Positions 45,478 to 55,690 of a stretch of DNA of 64,000 bases are shown in pieces. The notes under the pieces were generated by a model. The model had not been told where the DNA came from and searched no databases. It saw only the letters and a program-made list of their open reading frames with translations. The DNA is taken from the NCBI GenBank assembly GCA_023138835.1, contig JAGLOP010000007.1, forward strand, positions 54,576 to 118,575, in the 5' to 3' direction. The first letter of the stretch is position 1; each line of letters starts with the position of its first letter. The stretch comes from Arcobacteraceae bacterium (GTDB taxonomy: Bacteria; Campylobacterota; Campylobacteria; Campylobacterales; Arcobacteraceae). Made by a program: the position numbers and the translations under genes.

Positions 45478-46316
45478 TTAAAATCCTTAAGTTTTACAAA
45501 AATATTTTGACCGACTCTTTGGGTATAATTAATCAAGTCTTGCGGATTCTCAGAATGTCCTAAATATAAAGTCCCGCCAATTTTTAATAATCTGAATAAC
45601 TTCTTTAAAATTGCATTTTGATCGTCCATTGAAAAATAAATTAAAACATTTCTACAAAAAACTACATCAAACTGCTGTGTATCAAAAGGATATACATCGT
45701 CATTTAAGTTCATTTGACTAAATGTCATACCTTGTTTTAATTCATCTTTTACTTTAATAAGTACTTCATCTCCAGCCAGACCCTTTTGAATTCTCTTTTT
45801 AAAATATTTTGCAGGAGATAACCAAGTAGGAAATTCTTTTGAACTTTTTTGAAATCTATAAATTCCATTTGCAGCATACTGTAAAACTTCTGTATCTATA
45901 TCAGTTGCAATGATTGATGATCTGATTTGTTTTCCAGCTTGGGTACTGGCCTCTTTTACTGTCATTTTCATAGAGTATGGTTCTTCACCGGTTGATGATG
46001 CAGAACAATACATTTTAATCTCTTGACCATTATTGGCAAATTCCGGTAAAACTCTGTCTCTTAAATCTTCAAAATGAAAATCTTCTCTAAAAAAGTGTGT
46101 TTTATTTGTAGTAAATGTATTTATAAATTCTGTAATATATTTACCATCTTTAATTTCATTTAAAAGTTCATTTAAATCACAATCTTTACAATCAGTATTT
46201 CTTTTCAGCTTTTCCAAACGATTAGCTATCATTATATCTTTATTTTCACTAAGAGTAATACCAGTTAAAGAATATAAAATATCCTTAACTTTTTTATGTA
46301 GTTCTTGATTATCCAT
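45474..46316 (-). CDS. cheR: Chemotaxis protein methyltransferase CheR
   Basis: The 280-residue enzyme methylates chemoreceptor glutamates using S-adenosylmethionine. Family features are FTTNKTHFFREDFHFEDL, the SAM motif YCSASSTGEEPYSM, ATDIDTEVLQYA and VFCRNVLIYFS. It overlaps cheD by 4 nt and follows cheA by 13 nt. Confidence 0.95.
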   Translation of the reverse strand: MDNQELHKKVKDILYSLTGITLSENKDIMIANRLEKLKRNTDCKDCDLNELLNEIKDGKYITEFINTFTTNKTHFFREDFHFEDLRDRVLPEFANNGQEIKMYCSASSTGEEPYSMKMTVKEASTQAGKQIRSSIIATDIDTEVLQYAANGIYRFQKSSKEFPTWLSPAKYFKKRIQKGLAGDEVLIKVKDELKQGMTFSQMNLNDDVYPFDTQQFDVVFCRNVLIYFSMDDQNAILKKLFRLLKIGGTLYLGHSENPQDLINYTQRVGQNIFVKLKDFN

Positions 46317-46329
46317 ACTACGCTATAAC

Positions 46330-48378
46330 TTATGAAACTTTTTGATGTTGCTCTTTAGAATCTAAAACTGTTTTTTCGGTCTTCTTTTGAGCCTCAATAA
46401 TACCCATAATATCTAAAATAAGTCCAATACTACCGTCACCTCTTACCGTCGCAGCACCAATACCTTCAACTGTTCTAAAATTCTTATCTAAAGGCTTAAC
46501 AACAACTTGATGTTGATGTAAAAATTCATCAATAAACATAGCAATTTTCATTGTACCAGATTTAACAACGATTAACATACCATCCTCAAGTTTTGTATGT
46601 TCTGTTTGTATATCAAATAATTGATGCAGTCTGACCACAGGGATAAACTCTTCTCTTAACATTAGTAAATCTTGTGTTCCATCACCAATTTTCTTAATCA
46701 TCTCAGAAGTTGGTTGAAGTGATTCTACAATTGCACTTAACGGTAAAATATATTTAGTCTCACCAACAGCAATATCAAGACCATCAAGAATTGCAAGTGT
46801 AAGCGGTAACATAATTGTAATCGTAGTACCGATTCCAAGACCGGTATCAAGCTTAATAACCCCACCTAGTTTATGAATATTTGTTTTAACAACATCCATT
46901 CCAACACCACGACCGGATATATCTGTAACCTTTTCAGCAGTACTCAATCCTGCACCGAAAATCAACATTGCTTTATCATTGTCTGACATAGAATCTAATT
47001 GATTTTGATCAATTGTACCATTGTCAAGTGCTTTTTGTGCAACGATATCTGTTGGTATTCCCTTACCATCATCTTTAATAGTAATAATCATTTGTCCATT
47101 TGCTTGTTCTGCAGAAATCTCAATAATACCTGTTTCCTCTTTCCCAGCAGCAATTCTATCTTCAGGCATCTCTATAGCATGATCCAAAGAATTTCTAATA
47201 ATATGCATTAATGGATCTGTAAGACCTTCAATCATCGCCTTATCAATCTCAACAGTATCACCCTCATGTCTAAATTCAATTTTCTTCCCAAGTTTTTTAG
47301 ATATATCTCTTACAACTTTTGGAAATTTTGAATAAATAGATTCCATTGGTACCATTCTGATACTCATAATAGAATCTTGCATCTCTCTAATATGTCTTTC
47401 TAATAAATCTAATCTTTCCAAAACAGAAGTTCTTGTCTTATGATCTTCAATTGTAGTTGCAAATTGTGTTAACATTGCATTTGTAATAACCAAATCTCCA
47501 ACATTATTCATAAGTAAATCAATTTTATCAAGATTTACCCTAATGGTACTTGCCACAGCTGTTTTTTTACTTGTAGGTTTTTCTTTGACCTCTTTTGTTT
47601 TAGCTTTTGCTTTAGGAGCTGCAGCAGCTACAGGCTCTGCTATTTTAGTTTCTACAGGTGCTGCCTTTGGAGTTTCAATTGTTGATTCAGGGGTAATATC
47701 ATCAGTATCATCAAAAAATCCAAAGTTATCATTCTTTTCTACCGTATTATTAGAAGTTGTAGTTACCTCTTCAGATGCAGTATCATCAAAAAATCCATAA
47801 GATCCACTTTCACTTGAAGTTGTTGTGGTACTTTTTTGTTCATCAGCAAAAAATCCATAAGATCCTGACATTTTATTTTCTTCAAAAAATCCTTCATCTT
47901 GTTGAGAAGAAACTTCTTGAACTGAAACTTCCGAAGCTTCAGCAGATGGTGGTGTTGATTCAGCAGGTGCTGATTTACCACTGGTATATGCTCTGATTGT
48001 TACAAGTAAATCAGCAGTCATCTCAGTGAAATTTTCTCGATTTATCTCATCATCACATTCCATCTGTAATATCTCTTTCATTACATCAAGACCATCAATT
48101 AAAGTTTCTGCCATCTCTGGGACATATTCAATATCATGGTTTCTAAGTTTATCCATCATATTTTCTACATCATGAGTAAATTCAGCAAAATATGTTAATT
48201 CTACAGATGCACCACTACCTTTTAAGGTATGCACATCTCTAAATAATTGACCCATCTCGTCATCAGTTAAACTTCCATTAGACTCAGCCGCTAATAAGAC
48301 ATTATCTGCAGATTCAAATAGCTCTTCAGCTTCCTCTACAAACATATCTCGGTACATTGATATATCAAATCCAGACAT
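46330..48378 (-). CDS. cheA: Chemotaxis histidine kinase CheA
   Basis: The 682-residue kinase has a P1 domain with phospho-acceptor His50 (LFRDVHTLKGSG), a long linker, dimerisation and kinase domains (HIIRNSLDHAIEMPEDR, IKDDGKGIP, ISGRGVGMDVV) and a C-terminal CheW-like domain. There is no receiver at the end, unlike Campylobacter and Helicobacter CheA. In the linker, a GFF motif with acidic neighbours occurs four times (residues 163, 175, 195 and 220), where a P2 domain might be. It lies downstream of cheY. Confidence 0.95.
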   Translation of the reverse strand: MSGFDISMYRDMFVEEAEELFESADNVLLAAESNGSLTDDEMGQLFRDVHTLKGSGASVELTYFAEFTHDVENMMDKLRNHDIEYVPEMAETLIDGLDVMKEILQMECDDEINRENFTEMTADLLVTIRAYTSGKSAPAESTPPSAEASEVSVQEVSSQQDEGFFEENKMSGSYGFFADEQKSTTTTSSESGSYGFFDDTASEEVTTTSNNTVEKNDNFGFFDDTDDITPESTIETPKAAPVETKIAEPVAAAAPKAKAKTKEVKEKPTSKKTAVASTIRVNLDKIDLLMNNVGDLVITNAMLTQFATTIEDHKTRTSVLERLDLLERHIREMQDSIMSIRMVPMESIYSKFPKVVRDISKKLGKKIEFRHEGDTVEIDKAMIEGLTDPLMHIIRNSLDHAIEMPEDRIAAGKEETGIIEISAEQANGQMIITIKDDGKGIPTDIVAQKALDNGTIDQNQLDSMSDNDKAMLIFGAGLSTAEKVTDISGRGVGMDVVKTNIHKLGGVIKLDTGLGIGTTITIMLPLTLAILDGLDIAVGETKYILPLSAIVESLQPTSEMIKKIGDGTQDLLMLREEFIPVVRLHQLFDIQTEHTKLEDGMLIVVKSGTMKIAMFIDEFLHQHQVVVKPLDKNFRTVEGIGAATVRGDGSIGLILDIMGIIEAQKKTEKTVLDSKEQHQKVS

Positions 48379-48410
48379 TTTTACACCTTTTTAAATTTTT
48401 TATAATACAG

Positions 48411-48776
48411 TTACTTATTTAAAACTATATTTACAGCTTTTAATAATTGATCGGGAACAAATGGTTTTACAATCCATCCAGTAGCTCCGGCAGCTTTACC
48501 CTTAGTTTTCATGTCATCACTTCTTTCTGTTGTTAAAACTAAAATTGGTTTTTTAGAATATTCAGGTAACTTTCTGATTTCACCAACAAGTGTTAAACCA
48601 TCCATATTTGGCATATTAACATCAGTAATGATTAAATCAAAAGTTGTAGCTTTAGCCTTTTCAAGACCATCTACTCCATCTACAGCTTCTGTAACATCAT
48701 TATATCCACCCTCATTAAGCGCATACGAAAGCATATCCCTTAACATAGTTGAATCATCAACAATTAATAACTTCAT
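48411..48776 (-). CDS. cheY: CheY chemotaxis response regulator
   Basis: This 121-residue receiver has the full active site: Asp7-Asp8, phospho-acceptor Asp52 (IITDVNMPNMDG), Thr82 and Lys104 (GWIVKPF). Stand-alone size and the position directly upstream of cheA support CheY, the flagellar switch regulator. GGGG lies 7 nt before the ATG. Confidence 0.9.
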   Translation of the reverse strand: MKLLIVDDSTMLRDMLSYALNEGGYNDVTEAVDGVDGLEKAKATTFDLIITDVNMPNMDGLTLVGEIRKLPEYSKKPILVLTTERSDDMKTKGKAAGATGWIVKPFVPDQLLKAVNIVLNK

Positions 48777-48864
48777 TTATTTTCCCCTTTAAAATAAATA
48801 AAAATGGCATATTTATAACCATCCCTAATATCATATAAACTATTTTATCGCAAGATTGTTTAAA

Positions 48865-51066
48865 CTAATCTAAATTAGCTGATGATAGTTCTATTCTATC
48901 ACGACTGATCTTTAATACTTTTATATCTATTTCTTGACCAACTTCTAAAACATCATGAATATTAGATACTCTTTGTTTTGAAACTTTAGATATATGAAGT
49001 AATCCCTCCCCGCCTTTTGGAAGTTCAATAAATGCACCAAAATCAACTAATCGAACAACTTTACCTTTTAAAATATCATTTAAATTATAAAGTTTTTCAA
49101 AATTTATAGTTTCTCTTTTTACGAAAGATTTTGCATTTGATGAAATAGTTTTAATATGTGCAACAGCATCATCTACATTTTGTTTATCTTCACCGCTTAC
49201 TTTAACTCCACCGGTATCTCTGTCTAAATCAATACCAACTTCAAATTTTTCAATAATCTCTTTTATAACAGAACCTGCTTTTCCTATTACTGCCATTATT
49301 TTACTTGGGTCAATTTCAAACTGAGTAATAATAGGTAACGCATCACTTGGTACTATTTCAGAAGCAGCTTCTTCCATAATATTTAAAATATGAGCTTTCC
49401 CCTCTTTTGCTTGAAGTAACGCCTCTTTTAATACTTCAAGTTCAATACCGCCTAGTTTAATATCCATTTGAAGTGCGGTAATTCCATCTTTTGTACCTGC
49501 AACTTTAAAATCCATATCTCCGTCGTGATCTTCAAGTCCCATAATATCTGTTAAGATGGCGTATTTTCCATTTTCATCTGCTTTGTCAAAGATGGCACCC
49601 ATAGCAACACCTGCTATTAATGAAGATATAGGAACCCCCGCAGCTTTAAGTGCTAAAGAACCACCACAAACAGTTGCCATAGATGAGCTTCCGTTTGATT
49701 CTAGAATTTCAGATACAAGTCTTACAGTATCTGTAAAATCATTATCAATTGATGGTTCCAATGCTCTTTTTGCTAAATTTCCATGTCCTAATTCTCTACG
49801 GCTAACCCCAAAAATCGGCTTTGCTTCACCAACACTGAATCCTGGAAAATTATAATGAACCATAAAATTCTCTGTTCTAGCTGATTTTTCATTAAGCAGC
49901 TCATACATTTGTCCATCTTTAGTTCCACCTAGTGTTCCAACCACAAGTGCCTGTGTTTCACCTCTTGTAAATAAACAACTGCTATGAGCTGACGGTAAAA
50001 TATTTGTATCAATAGAGATTGGTCTAACTTCACTAAGCCCTCTTCCATCTGCTCTTATTTTATCATCTATTATCATACTTCTCACAAGCTCTTTTTTTAC
50101 AATATTAACAGCTTCGTTAACATCTCTTAGCTCACATTCCTCTTTAACACTAAATTCATCAGCAGTTACAAGTTTAGCTACATCTTTAAGTGCAGTTGAT
50201 CTTTCACTTTTTGCCAACTTTTTAATAGCTTCTTTTATATTTTGAGTATAATTTTCTCTTACATGATTAATTATTTTTACTTCAATTGTTGTACTCAATA
50301 ACTCAACTTCAACCATATCTTTACAAACACTCTCAAAGCCTTCTTCATAAGTGTTATTTGAGATCTTTAAACTATCAGTGGCAATATTAATCGCTTTAAT
50401 CAACTCATCTTCAGTTATATCATTTATACTATGGATTTTAGTAAAAGATTCAATATTAACTTCCACCATCTCTTCTGTACTGATTGATTTCATCTCTATC
50501 ATAAGAAGTTCACTTGCTGTTCCTGCTACATAAAGATCAAGTATAGATTCTTGCATTTGTGAAACAGTAGGATTTACAACTATATTTCCATCAATCTGCC
50601 CTATTCTTACACCTGCAACACTTTTTCTAATAGGTAAGTCAGATGAATATAAAGCAGCACTTGCCGCATTTAATGCCAACACCTGCAAATCAACCCCTTT
50701 ATCACTGCTTAGCACCATAACAGTAATAGTAGTAGGATATACATACCCTGAAGGGAATAAAGGTCTTAAACTTCGATCAATAAGTCTTGATGTTAAAGTT
50801 TCAAAATCACTAGGCTTACCTTCTCTTTTGATAAATCCACCTGCAAATTTTGCACTTGCATAAGTTTTTTCTATATATTGAACAGTAAGTGGAGTAAAAT
50901 CTTCACTTACTGGATTATCAAATTCACTTACTACAGAAGCCAAAATCACAGCACGACCTTGTTTCATTAATACCGACCCATTACTTTGTTTGGCTACTTT
51001 GCCAAATTCAAAACTCTCTATACTGTTGTTTAATTCAAATTCACATACTATTGACATTTTATTCAT
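48865..51066 (-). CDS. pnp: Polyribonucleotide nucleotidyltransferase (PNPase)
   Basis: This 733-residue 3'-5' exoribonuclease has two RNase PH-like domains (GGFIKREGKPSDFE; LFTRGETQALVVGTLG; MGLEDHDGDMDFKVAGT), a KH domain (PSKIMAVIGKAGSVIKEI) and an S1 domain (LKGKVVRLVDFGAFIEL). It participates in RNA turnover. It overlaps the phosphoribosyltransferase gene upstream by 8 nt. A slightly shorter S1 end than in E. coli is seen. Confidence 0.97.
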   Translation of the reverse strand: MNKMSIVCEFELNNSIESFEFGKVAKQSNGSVLMKQGRAVILASVVSEFDNPVSEDFTPLTVQYIEKTYASAKFAGGFIKREGKPSDFETLTSRLIDRSLRPLFPSGYVYPTTITVMVLSSDKGVDLQVLALNAASAALYSSDLPIRKSVAGVRIGQIDGNIVVNPTVSQMQESILDLYVAGTASELLMIEMKSISTEEMVEVNIESFTKIHSINDITEDELIKAINIATDSLKISNNTYEEGFESVCKDMVEVELLSTTIEVKIINHVRENYTQNIKEAIKKLAKSERSTALKDVAKLVTADEFSVKEECELRDVNEAVNIVKKELVRSMIIDDKIRADGRGLSEVRPISIDTNILPSAHSSCLFTRGETQALVVGTLGGTKDGQMYELLNEKSARTENFMVHYNFPGFSVGEAKPIFGVSRRELGHGNLAKRALEPSIDNDFTDTVRLVSEILESNGSSSMATVCGGSLALKAAGVPISSLIAGVAMGAIFDKADENGKYAILTDIMGLEDHDGDMDFKVAGTKDGITALQMDIKLGGIELEVLKEALLQAKEGKAHILNIMEEAASEIVPSDALPIITQFEIDPSKIMAVIGKAGSVIKEIIEKFEVGIDLDRDTGGVKVSGEDKQNVDDAVAHIKTISSNAKSFVKRETINFEKLYNLNDILKGKVVRLVDFGAFIELPKGGEGLLHISKVSKQRVSNIHDVLEVGQEIDIKVLKISRDRIELSSANLD

Positions 51067-51709
51067 CCCTTTTTATTATATTTTTAATTCTTTCTAATTC
51101 TATTAATTCAAGCTCATCATAGTAAAAATCAATTGCTACAAAATGTGCAGGAGCTTTTACATAATATAAATCATCGGCAATTGACTCGATATCTGCAATT
51201 GTAACTTTTGGCAATACCGGAACTGCAACTGCAACAGATTTAGCACCACAACTTATAGCTGATTTAATACAAGCCATCATTGTAAGCCCAGTATTTAAAC
51301 CTTCATCCACCAATAATACATTTTTATTGCGCATATTAATTATTTCTTTATTATCTCTATACTCTTTAATGTATTTTTTAATATCTGTATTATACTTAAT
51401 TTTTGCCTCATTATAAATATTATCCAACTTTATATTAAACACTTTCATTAATTCTTCGTGAATAATTATCTCTTGTGTTTCTGTTATAATTGCTATCTCA
51501 CATTCATCATTTTTAGATGCATCTATTTTTTGGGTAAAAATAAAATCAAATTTTGCATTCAATTTATTTGCTAAATTAAAAGCAATAGGTACACCACCTG
51601 AAGAAGTTGCAATCACTATCCATGATTCTTGCTGCATTTGATTTAATGGCAATATGTTAGACAATTGATTACAAGCATCTTCTCTATTTTTAAATAAATT
51701 ATTTCGCAC
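51059..51709 (-). CDS. PRPP-type phosphoribosyltransferase family protein
   Basis: The 216-residue protein has the type I phosphoribosyltransferase PRPP loop VLLVDEGLNTGLTMMACIKSA and an early SSGGVPIAFNLANKLNAKF segment. Such proteins are often annotated as hypoxanthine or putative phosphoribosyltransferases; the substrate is not clear. It overlaps pnp by 8 nt and follows lptD by 2 nt. Confidence 0.82.
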   Translation of the reverse strand: MRNNLFKNREDACNQLSNILPLNQMQQESWIVIATSSGGVPIAFNLANKLNAKFDFIFTQKIDASKNDECEIAIITETQEIIIHEELMKVFNIKLDNIYNEAKIKYNTDIKKYIKEYRDNKEIINMRNKNVLLVDEGLNTGLTMMACIKSAISCGAKSVAVAVPVLPKVTIADIESIADDLYYVKAPAHFVAIDFYYDELELIELERIKNIIKRDE

Positions 51710-51711
51710 TT

Positions 51712-53871
51712 TTACTTTTCTCTTTTCTTTTGAATATATGTTTGGTTTATTGTTATAATTGGTTTTAAAGTAAACTCTATATAAATAACATTTTGTCTGA
51801 TAGCTTTATCATTTGTAGTTGCAGATGCAACTAAATTATCTGCTAATTTTAAGTTTAATGCCCAACATTTTTTATCTATACCAAAAGTATATTCTTTTAA
51901 TTTTGATATCTCAGTAACCAAATCATATTCTTCTTTATAAGCTATTTGATAATATTTATTAAACTTATAACCTAATTGAAGTGTTACACTTTCTGCATCC
52001 GGTAAATCTCTATAGGTATACGATTCACTGTTTGAGCTGACTAGGGAAGTATCTTTAGAATAACTATAATAGATATTTGAAGTAAAGTCATCTTTATTAA
52101 ATGAAGCAGATGTTGATGAATTAATAATAACTTTATCTTGGTGATTATATAAAATTCTATTAGATAATTGACCATACTTATAATATAATATCAACTCATT
52201 TTCCAAGTCTGATAATTTATGTGTTTCATCATCGTTATAAATAATTGATTGATTGATTTTATGATTTATGATTTTAGATACATTTTCTTTATCATATATA
52301 GATTGATTCAGTGAAAAACCGATATTCTTTTTTGTTTTTGTTACGGGGAAAACATCCAGGTCTGCTGTACTATTTGTAACACTGTATAAATCTCCATCTT
52401 GTTTTATAATATTCGGTATAGTTAAACTGGTTTTAAAATTAACAGTATGAATGTAATCTTTATATGCTTTAAGTAAATCTGTTGATAATGTCAGTATATG
52501 TTTATTTTCTATAAATTTACCATCTGCATAACCATTGGGGTTATTGCCGTATTTAATGTCAATTAATGTGAACTGCTCAGAAAATGAAAAATTTAAATAA
52601 TCATCTAAAAGCTTCAAACTATATGTAAAAGGTATAAATATATCTGTTGTATTGGCTTTCAAACCTTTTGTTCTTGTTTTATTTGAATATCTAATATCTG
52701 CTGAATACAGTATTTCATCAATGAAAGTTTGTGTTGAATATTTATGAAGATGTATTTTAGGTAATTCATGCATAGTTGTACCATGTTCTTCATCAGTAGT
52801 TTTTGATGTATCTTTATAATATTTAAAATCAATATCTGCATATATATCATCTGTATTATAAAAATATTTTATTTTTGACTCTACAAGTTTTTTATCTAAA
52901 GTACTATTATTTTGTGCTTGTGTATTTATATAATCAATATCATTTAAACCATGTAATGATACTAATAAACCATCCTGAGTATTATCATTTGATAACACTT
53001 CACCTCTTTCATAAATAAAATCCCAACCATAATGTTTTTGATTTATTAAACTTGATTCTCTAAAATATTTATTATTTTCTTTAAATAAACCGGTATTAAA
53101 TTCTAAAGATGAAACATCAGAATCTTTGAGTCTATAGCCAATTTGATGACCGTAACCTCTAGTGGTTCTAACTTGTGGAATATATTCAATATCCCAATTT
53201 AATTTTGGAGCATAAAAAATAGGCTGAGCATATAAAAAACCTTCAATATTTGAATATCCGATTGTTGGTTTTAAAAGTCCGCTTCTTCGTGTTTCATCAG
53301 TTGAAAACCCAAAATATGGTGTATATAATATTGGTATTTGATTAATAAACAAAGTTGCATTATATGTATTTAACCATTGTTCTGTTGTATTATAATCTCC
53401 ACTTGAAAAACCGATACTCCATGCAGGATCATAACAGTCACAACTTGATAATGTTGAAGTTTCAAATTTGATCAAATCACTTGACTTATTTGATTGTGTT
53501 GAATTAATCCATATGTTATTTGTATTATCCATAAGAAAAATCGGGGTAAACTTATCAATATCTTTAGAAAAATCCAAAAATGCATAATCACTAAAAGTAA
53601 TCATTTTACCGTCTTTAATTATATTGACATTATCAAATAATTCAACAGTAAAGTTTTCTTTATCATATATTATCTTTTGTGCTGTAATATAATATTGAGG
53701 TGAATGTAGTAAAGCATCCCCACTAGCCGTGATAATATTATCTTTTGTTTCAATAATGGTTGCCAATAATTGAAGTTTATCACCATCTTTTATTATTTCA
53801 GCATTAACGCTGCTAAATAATATACCCCAAAGGGCTAAAAATAGATATAGCTTTTTAAGCATTAACGACAA
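51712..53871 (-). CDS. lptD: LPS-assembly protein LptD
   Basis: The 719-residue outer-membrane protein has a signal peptide (residues 1-24), an N-terminal LptA-like beta-jellyroll (KLQLLATIIETKDNIITASGDAL) and a C-terminal barrel. A cysteine pair in SSCDCYDPAW and a late cysteine in KKCWALNL may form the interdomain disulfides known for LptD. It inserts lipopolysaccharide into the outer leaflet. The gene overlaps the RDD gene by 17 nt; a second start at 53862 is possible. Confidence 0.9.
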   Translation of the reverse strand: MSLMLKKLYLFLALWGILFSSVNAEIIKDGDKLQLLATIIETKDNIITASGDALLHSPQYYITAQKIIYDKENFTVELFDNVNIIKDGKMITFSDYAFLDFSKDIDKFTPIFLMDNTNNIWINSTQSNKSSDLIKFETSTLSSCDCYDPAWSIGFSSGDYNTTEQWLNTYNATLFINQIPILYTPYFGFSTDETRRSGLLKPTIGYSNIEGFLYAQPIFYAPKLNWDIEYIPQVRTTRGYGHQIGYRLKDSDVSSLEFNTGLFKENNKYFRESSLINQKHYGWDFIYERGEVLSNDNTQDGLLVSLHGLNDIDYINTQAQNNSTLDKKLVESKIKYFYNTDDIYADIDFKYYKDTSKTTDEEHGTTMHELPKIHLHKYSTQTFIDEILYSADIRYSNKTRTKGLKANTTDIFIPFTYSLKLLDDYLNFSFSEQFTLIDIKYGNNPNGYADGKFIENKHILTLSTDLLKAYKDYIHTVNFKTSLTIPNIIKQDGDLYSVTNSTADLDVFPVTKTKKNIGFSLNQSIYDKENVSKIINHKINQSIIYNDDETHKLSDLENELILYYKYGQLSNRILYNHQDKVIINSSTSASFNKDDFTSNIYYSYSKDTSLVSSNSESYTYRDLPDAESVTLQLGYKFNKYYQIAYKEEYDLVTEISKLKEYTFGIDKKCWALNLKLADNLVASATTNDKAIRQNVIYIEFTLKPIITINQTYIQKKREK

Positions 53872-54286
53872 GTGTTTTACCTATTTTATCATGAAATGTT
53901 TGTTTAGACTCTGTATAAAAAGCAACAAAAAAACCAATATAAAATGCCATTTCGCTAAGAATTCTACCCGATGATCTAAGAAGTGCATTAGTCAGACTAA
54001 CTCTACCAAAACTATCAAAATCTATAACTCTTATTTTTACTACAAGTTTACCTAAGGTCGCTCCATAATACCAAATAAAAAAAGTTTGATATATAAATTT
54101 TAAAATCACAACTTGGATAAATGCACCATTTATCAATAATAAGATAGTCGTAAAATCACCGCCGCTTACAGATATTTGATCCCATAACATTAACATAATA
54201 ACAAATGTAACTGCTAAATCATCAATTATAAAAGCTCTAATCCTATTTTTTGTTGATGCTAATTCTAAATTATCAATATTACTCAT
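53855..54286 (-). CDS. RDD family membrane protein
   Basis: This 143-residue protein shows the RDD pattern (RIRAFIIDDLAVTFVIMLM at residues 16-34) and three membrane segments. Ends of the family motif are visible in GATLGKLVVKIRVIDFD. RDD proteins are of mostly unknown function, some linked to ion homeostasis. It lies 8 nt downstream of purD, and its order with lptD and pnp is preserved in related genomes from memory. Confidence 0.85.
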   Translation of the reverse strand: MSNIDNLELASTKNRIRAFIIDDLAVTFVIMLMLWDQISVSGGDFTTILLLINGAFIQVVILKFIYQTFFIWYYGATLGKLVVKIRVIDFDSFGRVSLTNALLRSSGRILSEMAFYIGFFVAFYTESKQTFHDKIGKTLVVNA

Positions 54287-54294
54287 TAATATAC

Positions 54295-55575
54295 TTAGTT
54301 TAAAGCTTGATAAGCGATATCTGTTCTTATCTTTTTACCTGCAAAATGAACTTGTCCGCAAAGTGCATAAGCTCTATTTCTAGCTGTACTAATATCATCA
54401 CCAAAACCAATACATAATAAAACTCTACCACCCGTAGCAAATAATGTATCATCTTCTTTTGTTACACCTGCATACGAAATATGTGAATTTTCTTTTAAAA
54501 TTTCATCATGTATCTCATCAACTATAATCTCAGACGGTTCACTGCTGCCATATGGATAATTAGCGCTTGCCATTACAACTGCAACACCAAATTGATCTTT
54601 CATTTTTAAATCAAATTTGTCTAACTGTTTTGTTGCACCTTTATAAAAAAGTTCACTTACGCTTGATGCCATTAAAGGCATAAGTATTTCACACTCAGGA
54701 TCCCCGAATCTCACATTATATTCTAAAATAATTGGTTCACCGTCTACTACCATAACACCAATAAAAAGAACACCGGCAAAAGGAGCTCCCTCTTTTTTCA
54801 TACCTTCAAGTGTAGGTTTAATTACCCTATCTTCTACTTTTTGATATATATCATCATTTACCAATGGTGTTGGAGCATAAGCACCCATTCCACCTGTATT
54901 TGGTCCGGTATCCCCGTCACCTATTCTTTTATGATCTTGAGCAGCAGGTAAAACTACATAATTTTCACCGTCACAAATAGCAAAAATAGAAAGCTCATAT
55001 CCATCTAAAAACTCTTCGACAATTACAGCATTTCCTGCATCTCCAAAGCTTTCCCCGCTTAACATATCTCTAACAGCATCTTTTGCTTCTTCTTTTGAGG
55101 TTGCAATTATTACACCCTTGCCACCGCAAAGTCCATCAGCTTTTACAACTATTGGAAGTTTAGTCTGCAAATCAATAAAATTATTTGCTTCATCTTGATT
55201 TTGCGTTTCTATAAAAGCAGCAGTTGGAATATTATACTTTTTAAGTATATTTTTCATATAAACTTTACTACCCTCTAATTGAGCAGCTTTAGCTGATGGT
55301 CCAAATATTGTTAAATCATTTGCTTTAAAAATATCCACTACACCATCAACTAAAGGTGCTTCAGGTCCTACAATTGTAAGTTCTATATTATTTTGCTTAG
55401 CCCAAGAAGCCAACTCATTATAATCTTTTATATTTATATTTTGACCCAATTGGTCAGTTGCTCCATTACCTGGGCAAAAAGTTATATTATGTTGTCCTCG
55501 TCCATCTTCTTCTTTTGAAAGTGCTAATCCAATAGAGTATTCTCTCCCGCCACTTCCTAAAATTAAAATATTCAA
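54295..55575 (-). CDS. purD: Phosphoribosylamine-glycine ligase
   Basis: The 426-residue ATP-grasp enzyme makes glycinamide ribonucleotide in purine synthesis. Features: ILGSGGREYSIGLALSKE, VGPEAPLVDG, ATP-grasp KADGLCGGKGVIIA, DHKRIGDGDTGPNTGGMGAYAPTP and NVRFGDPECEILMP. Length is normal. It leads the purD-RDD-lptD-PRT-pnp unit; just upstream lie the repeats of the accessory region. Confidence 0.97.
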   Translation of the reverse strand: MNILILGSGGREYSIGLALSKEEDGRGQHNITFCPGNGATDQLGQNINIKDYNELASWAKQNNIELTIVGPEAPLVDGVVDIFKANDLTIFGPSAKAAQLEGSKVYMKNILKKYNIPTAAFIETQNQDEANNFIDLQTKLPIVVKADGLCGGKGVIIATSKEEAKDAVRDMLSGESFGDAGNAVIVEEFLDGYELSIFAICDGENYVVLPAAQDHKRIGDGDTGPNTGGMGAYAPTPLVNDDIYQKVEDRVIKPTLEGMKKEGAPFAGVLFIGVMVVDGEPIILEYNVRFGDPECEILMPLMASSVSELFYKGATKQLDKFDLKMKDQFGVAVVMASANYPYGSSEPSEIIVDEIHDEILKENSHISYAGVTKEDDTLFATGGRVLLCIGFGDDISTARNRAYALCGQVHFAGKKIRTDIAYQALN

Positions 55576-55596
55576 AAAAAATCCTTTGTATTTTTA

Positions 55597-55673
55597 AGGG
55601 TTTAGTGGTTAAGTTTTAGTGGTTAGATATACTCCTAACAACACTAAACCCTAAATCCTAACCACTAAACCCT
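55597..55673. repeat. Nested inverted repeat built on TTTAGTGGTTA
   Basis: AGGGTTTAGTGGTTA at 55597-55611 pairs perfectly (15 bp) with its complement at 55659-55673. Inside, TTTAGTGGTTAG at 55615-55626 faces CTAACAACACTAAA, giving a second imperfect stem. It could form a cruciform or act as a transcription end point upstream of purD. Confidence 0.8.
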
Positions 55674-55690
55674 AATTTTTATTAAATCAA

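Noticed and set aside
48777..48864. FliA-type promoter before cheY (GCGATAAA present)
   Set aside because: The TAAA element is only about 7 nt upstream, too close to match the sigma-28 spacing.
55591..55680. Telomere-like CCCTAA repeat
   Set aside because: CCCTAA occurs only as part of the TTTAGTGGTTA inverted pairs, not as a tandem array.
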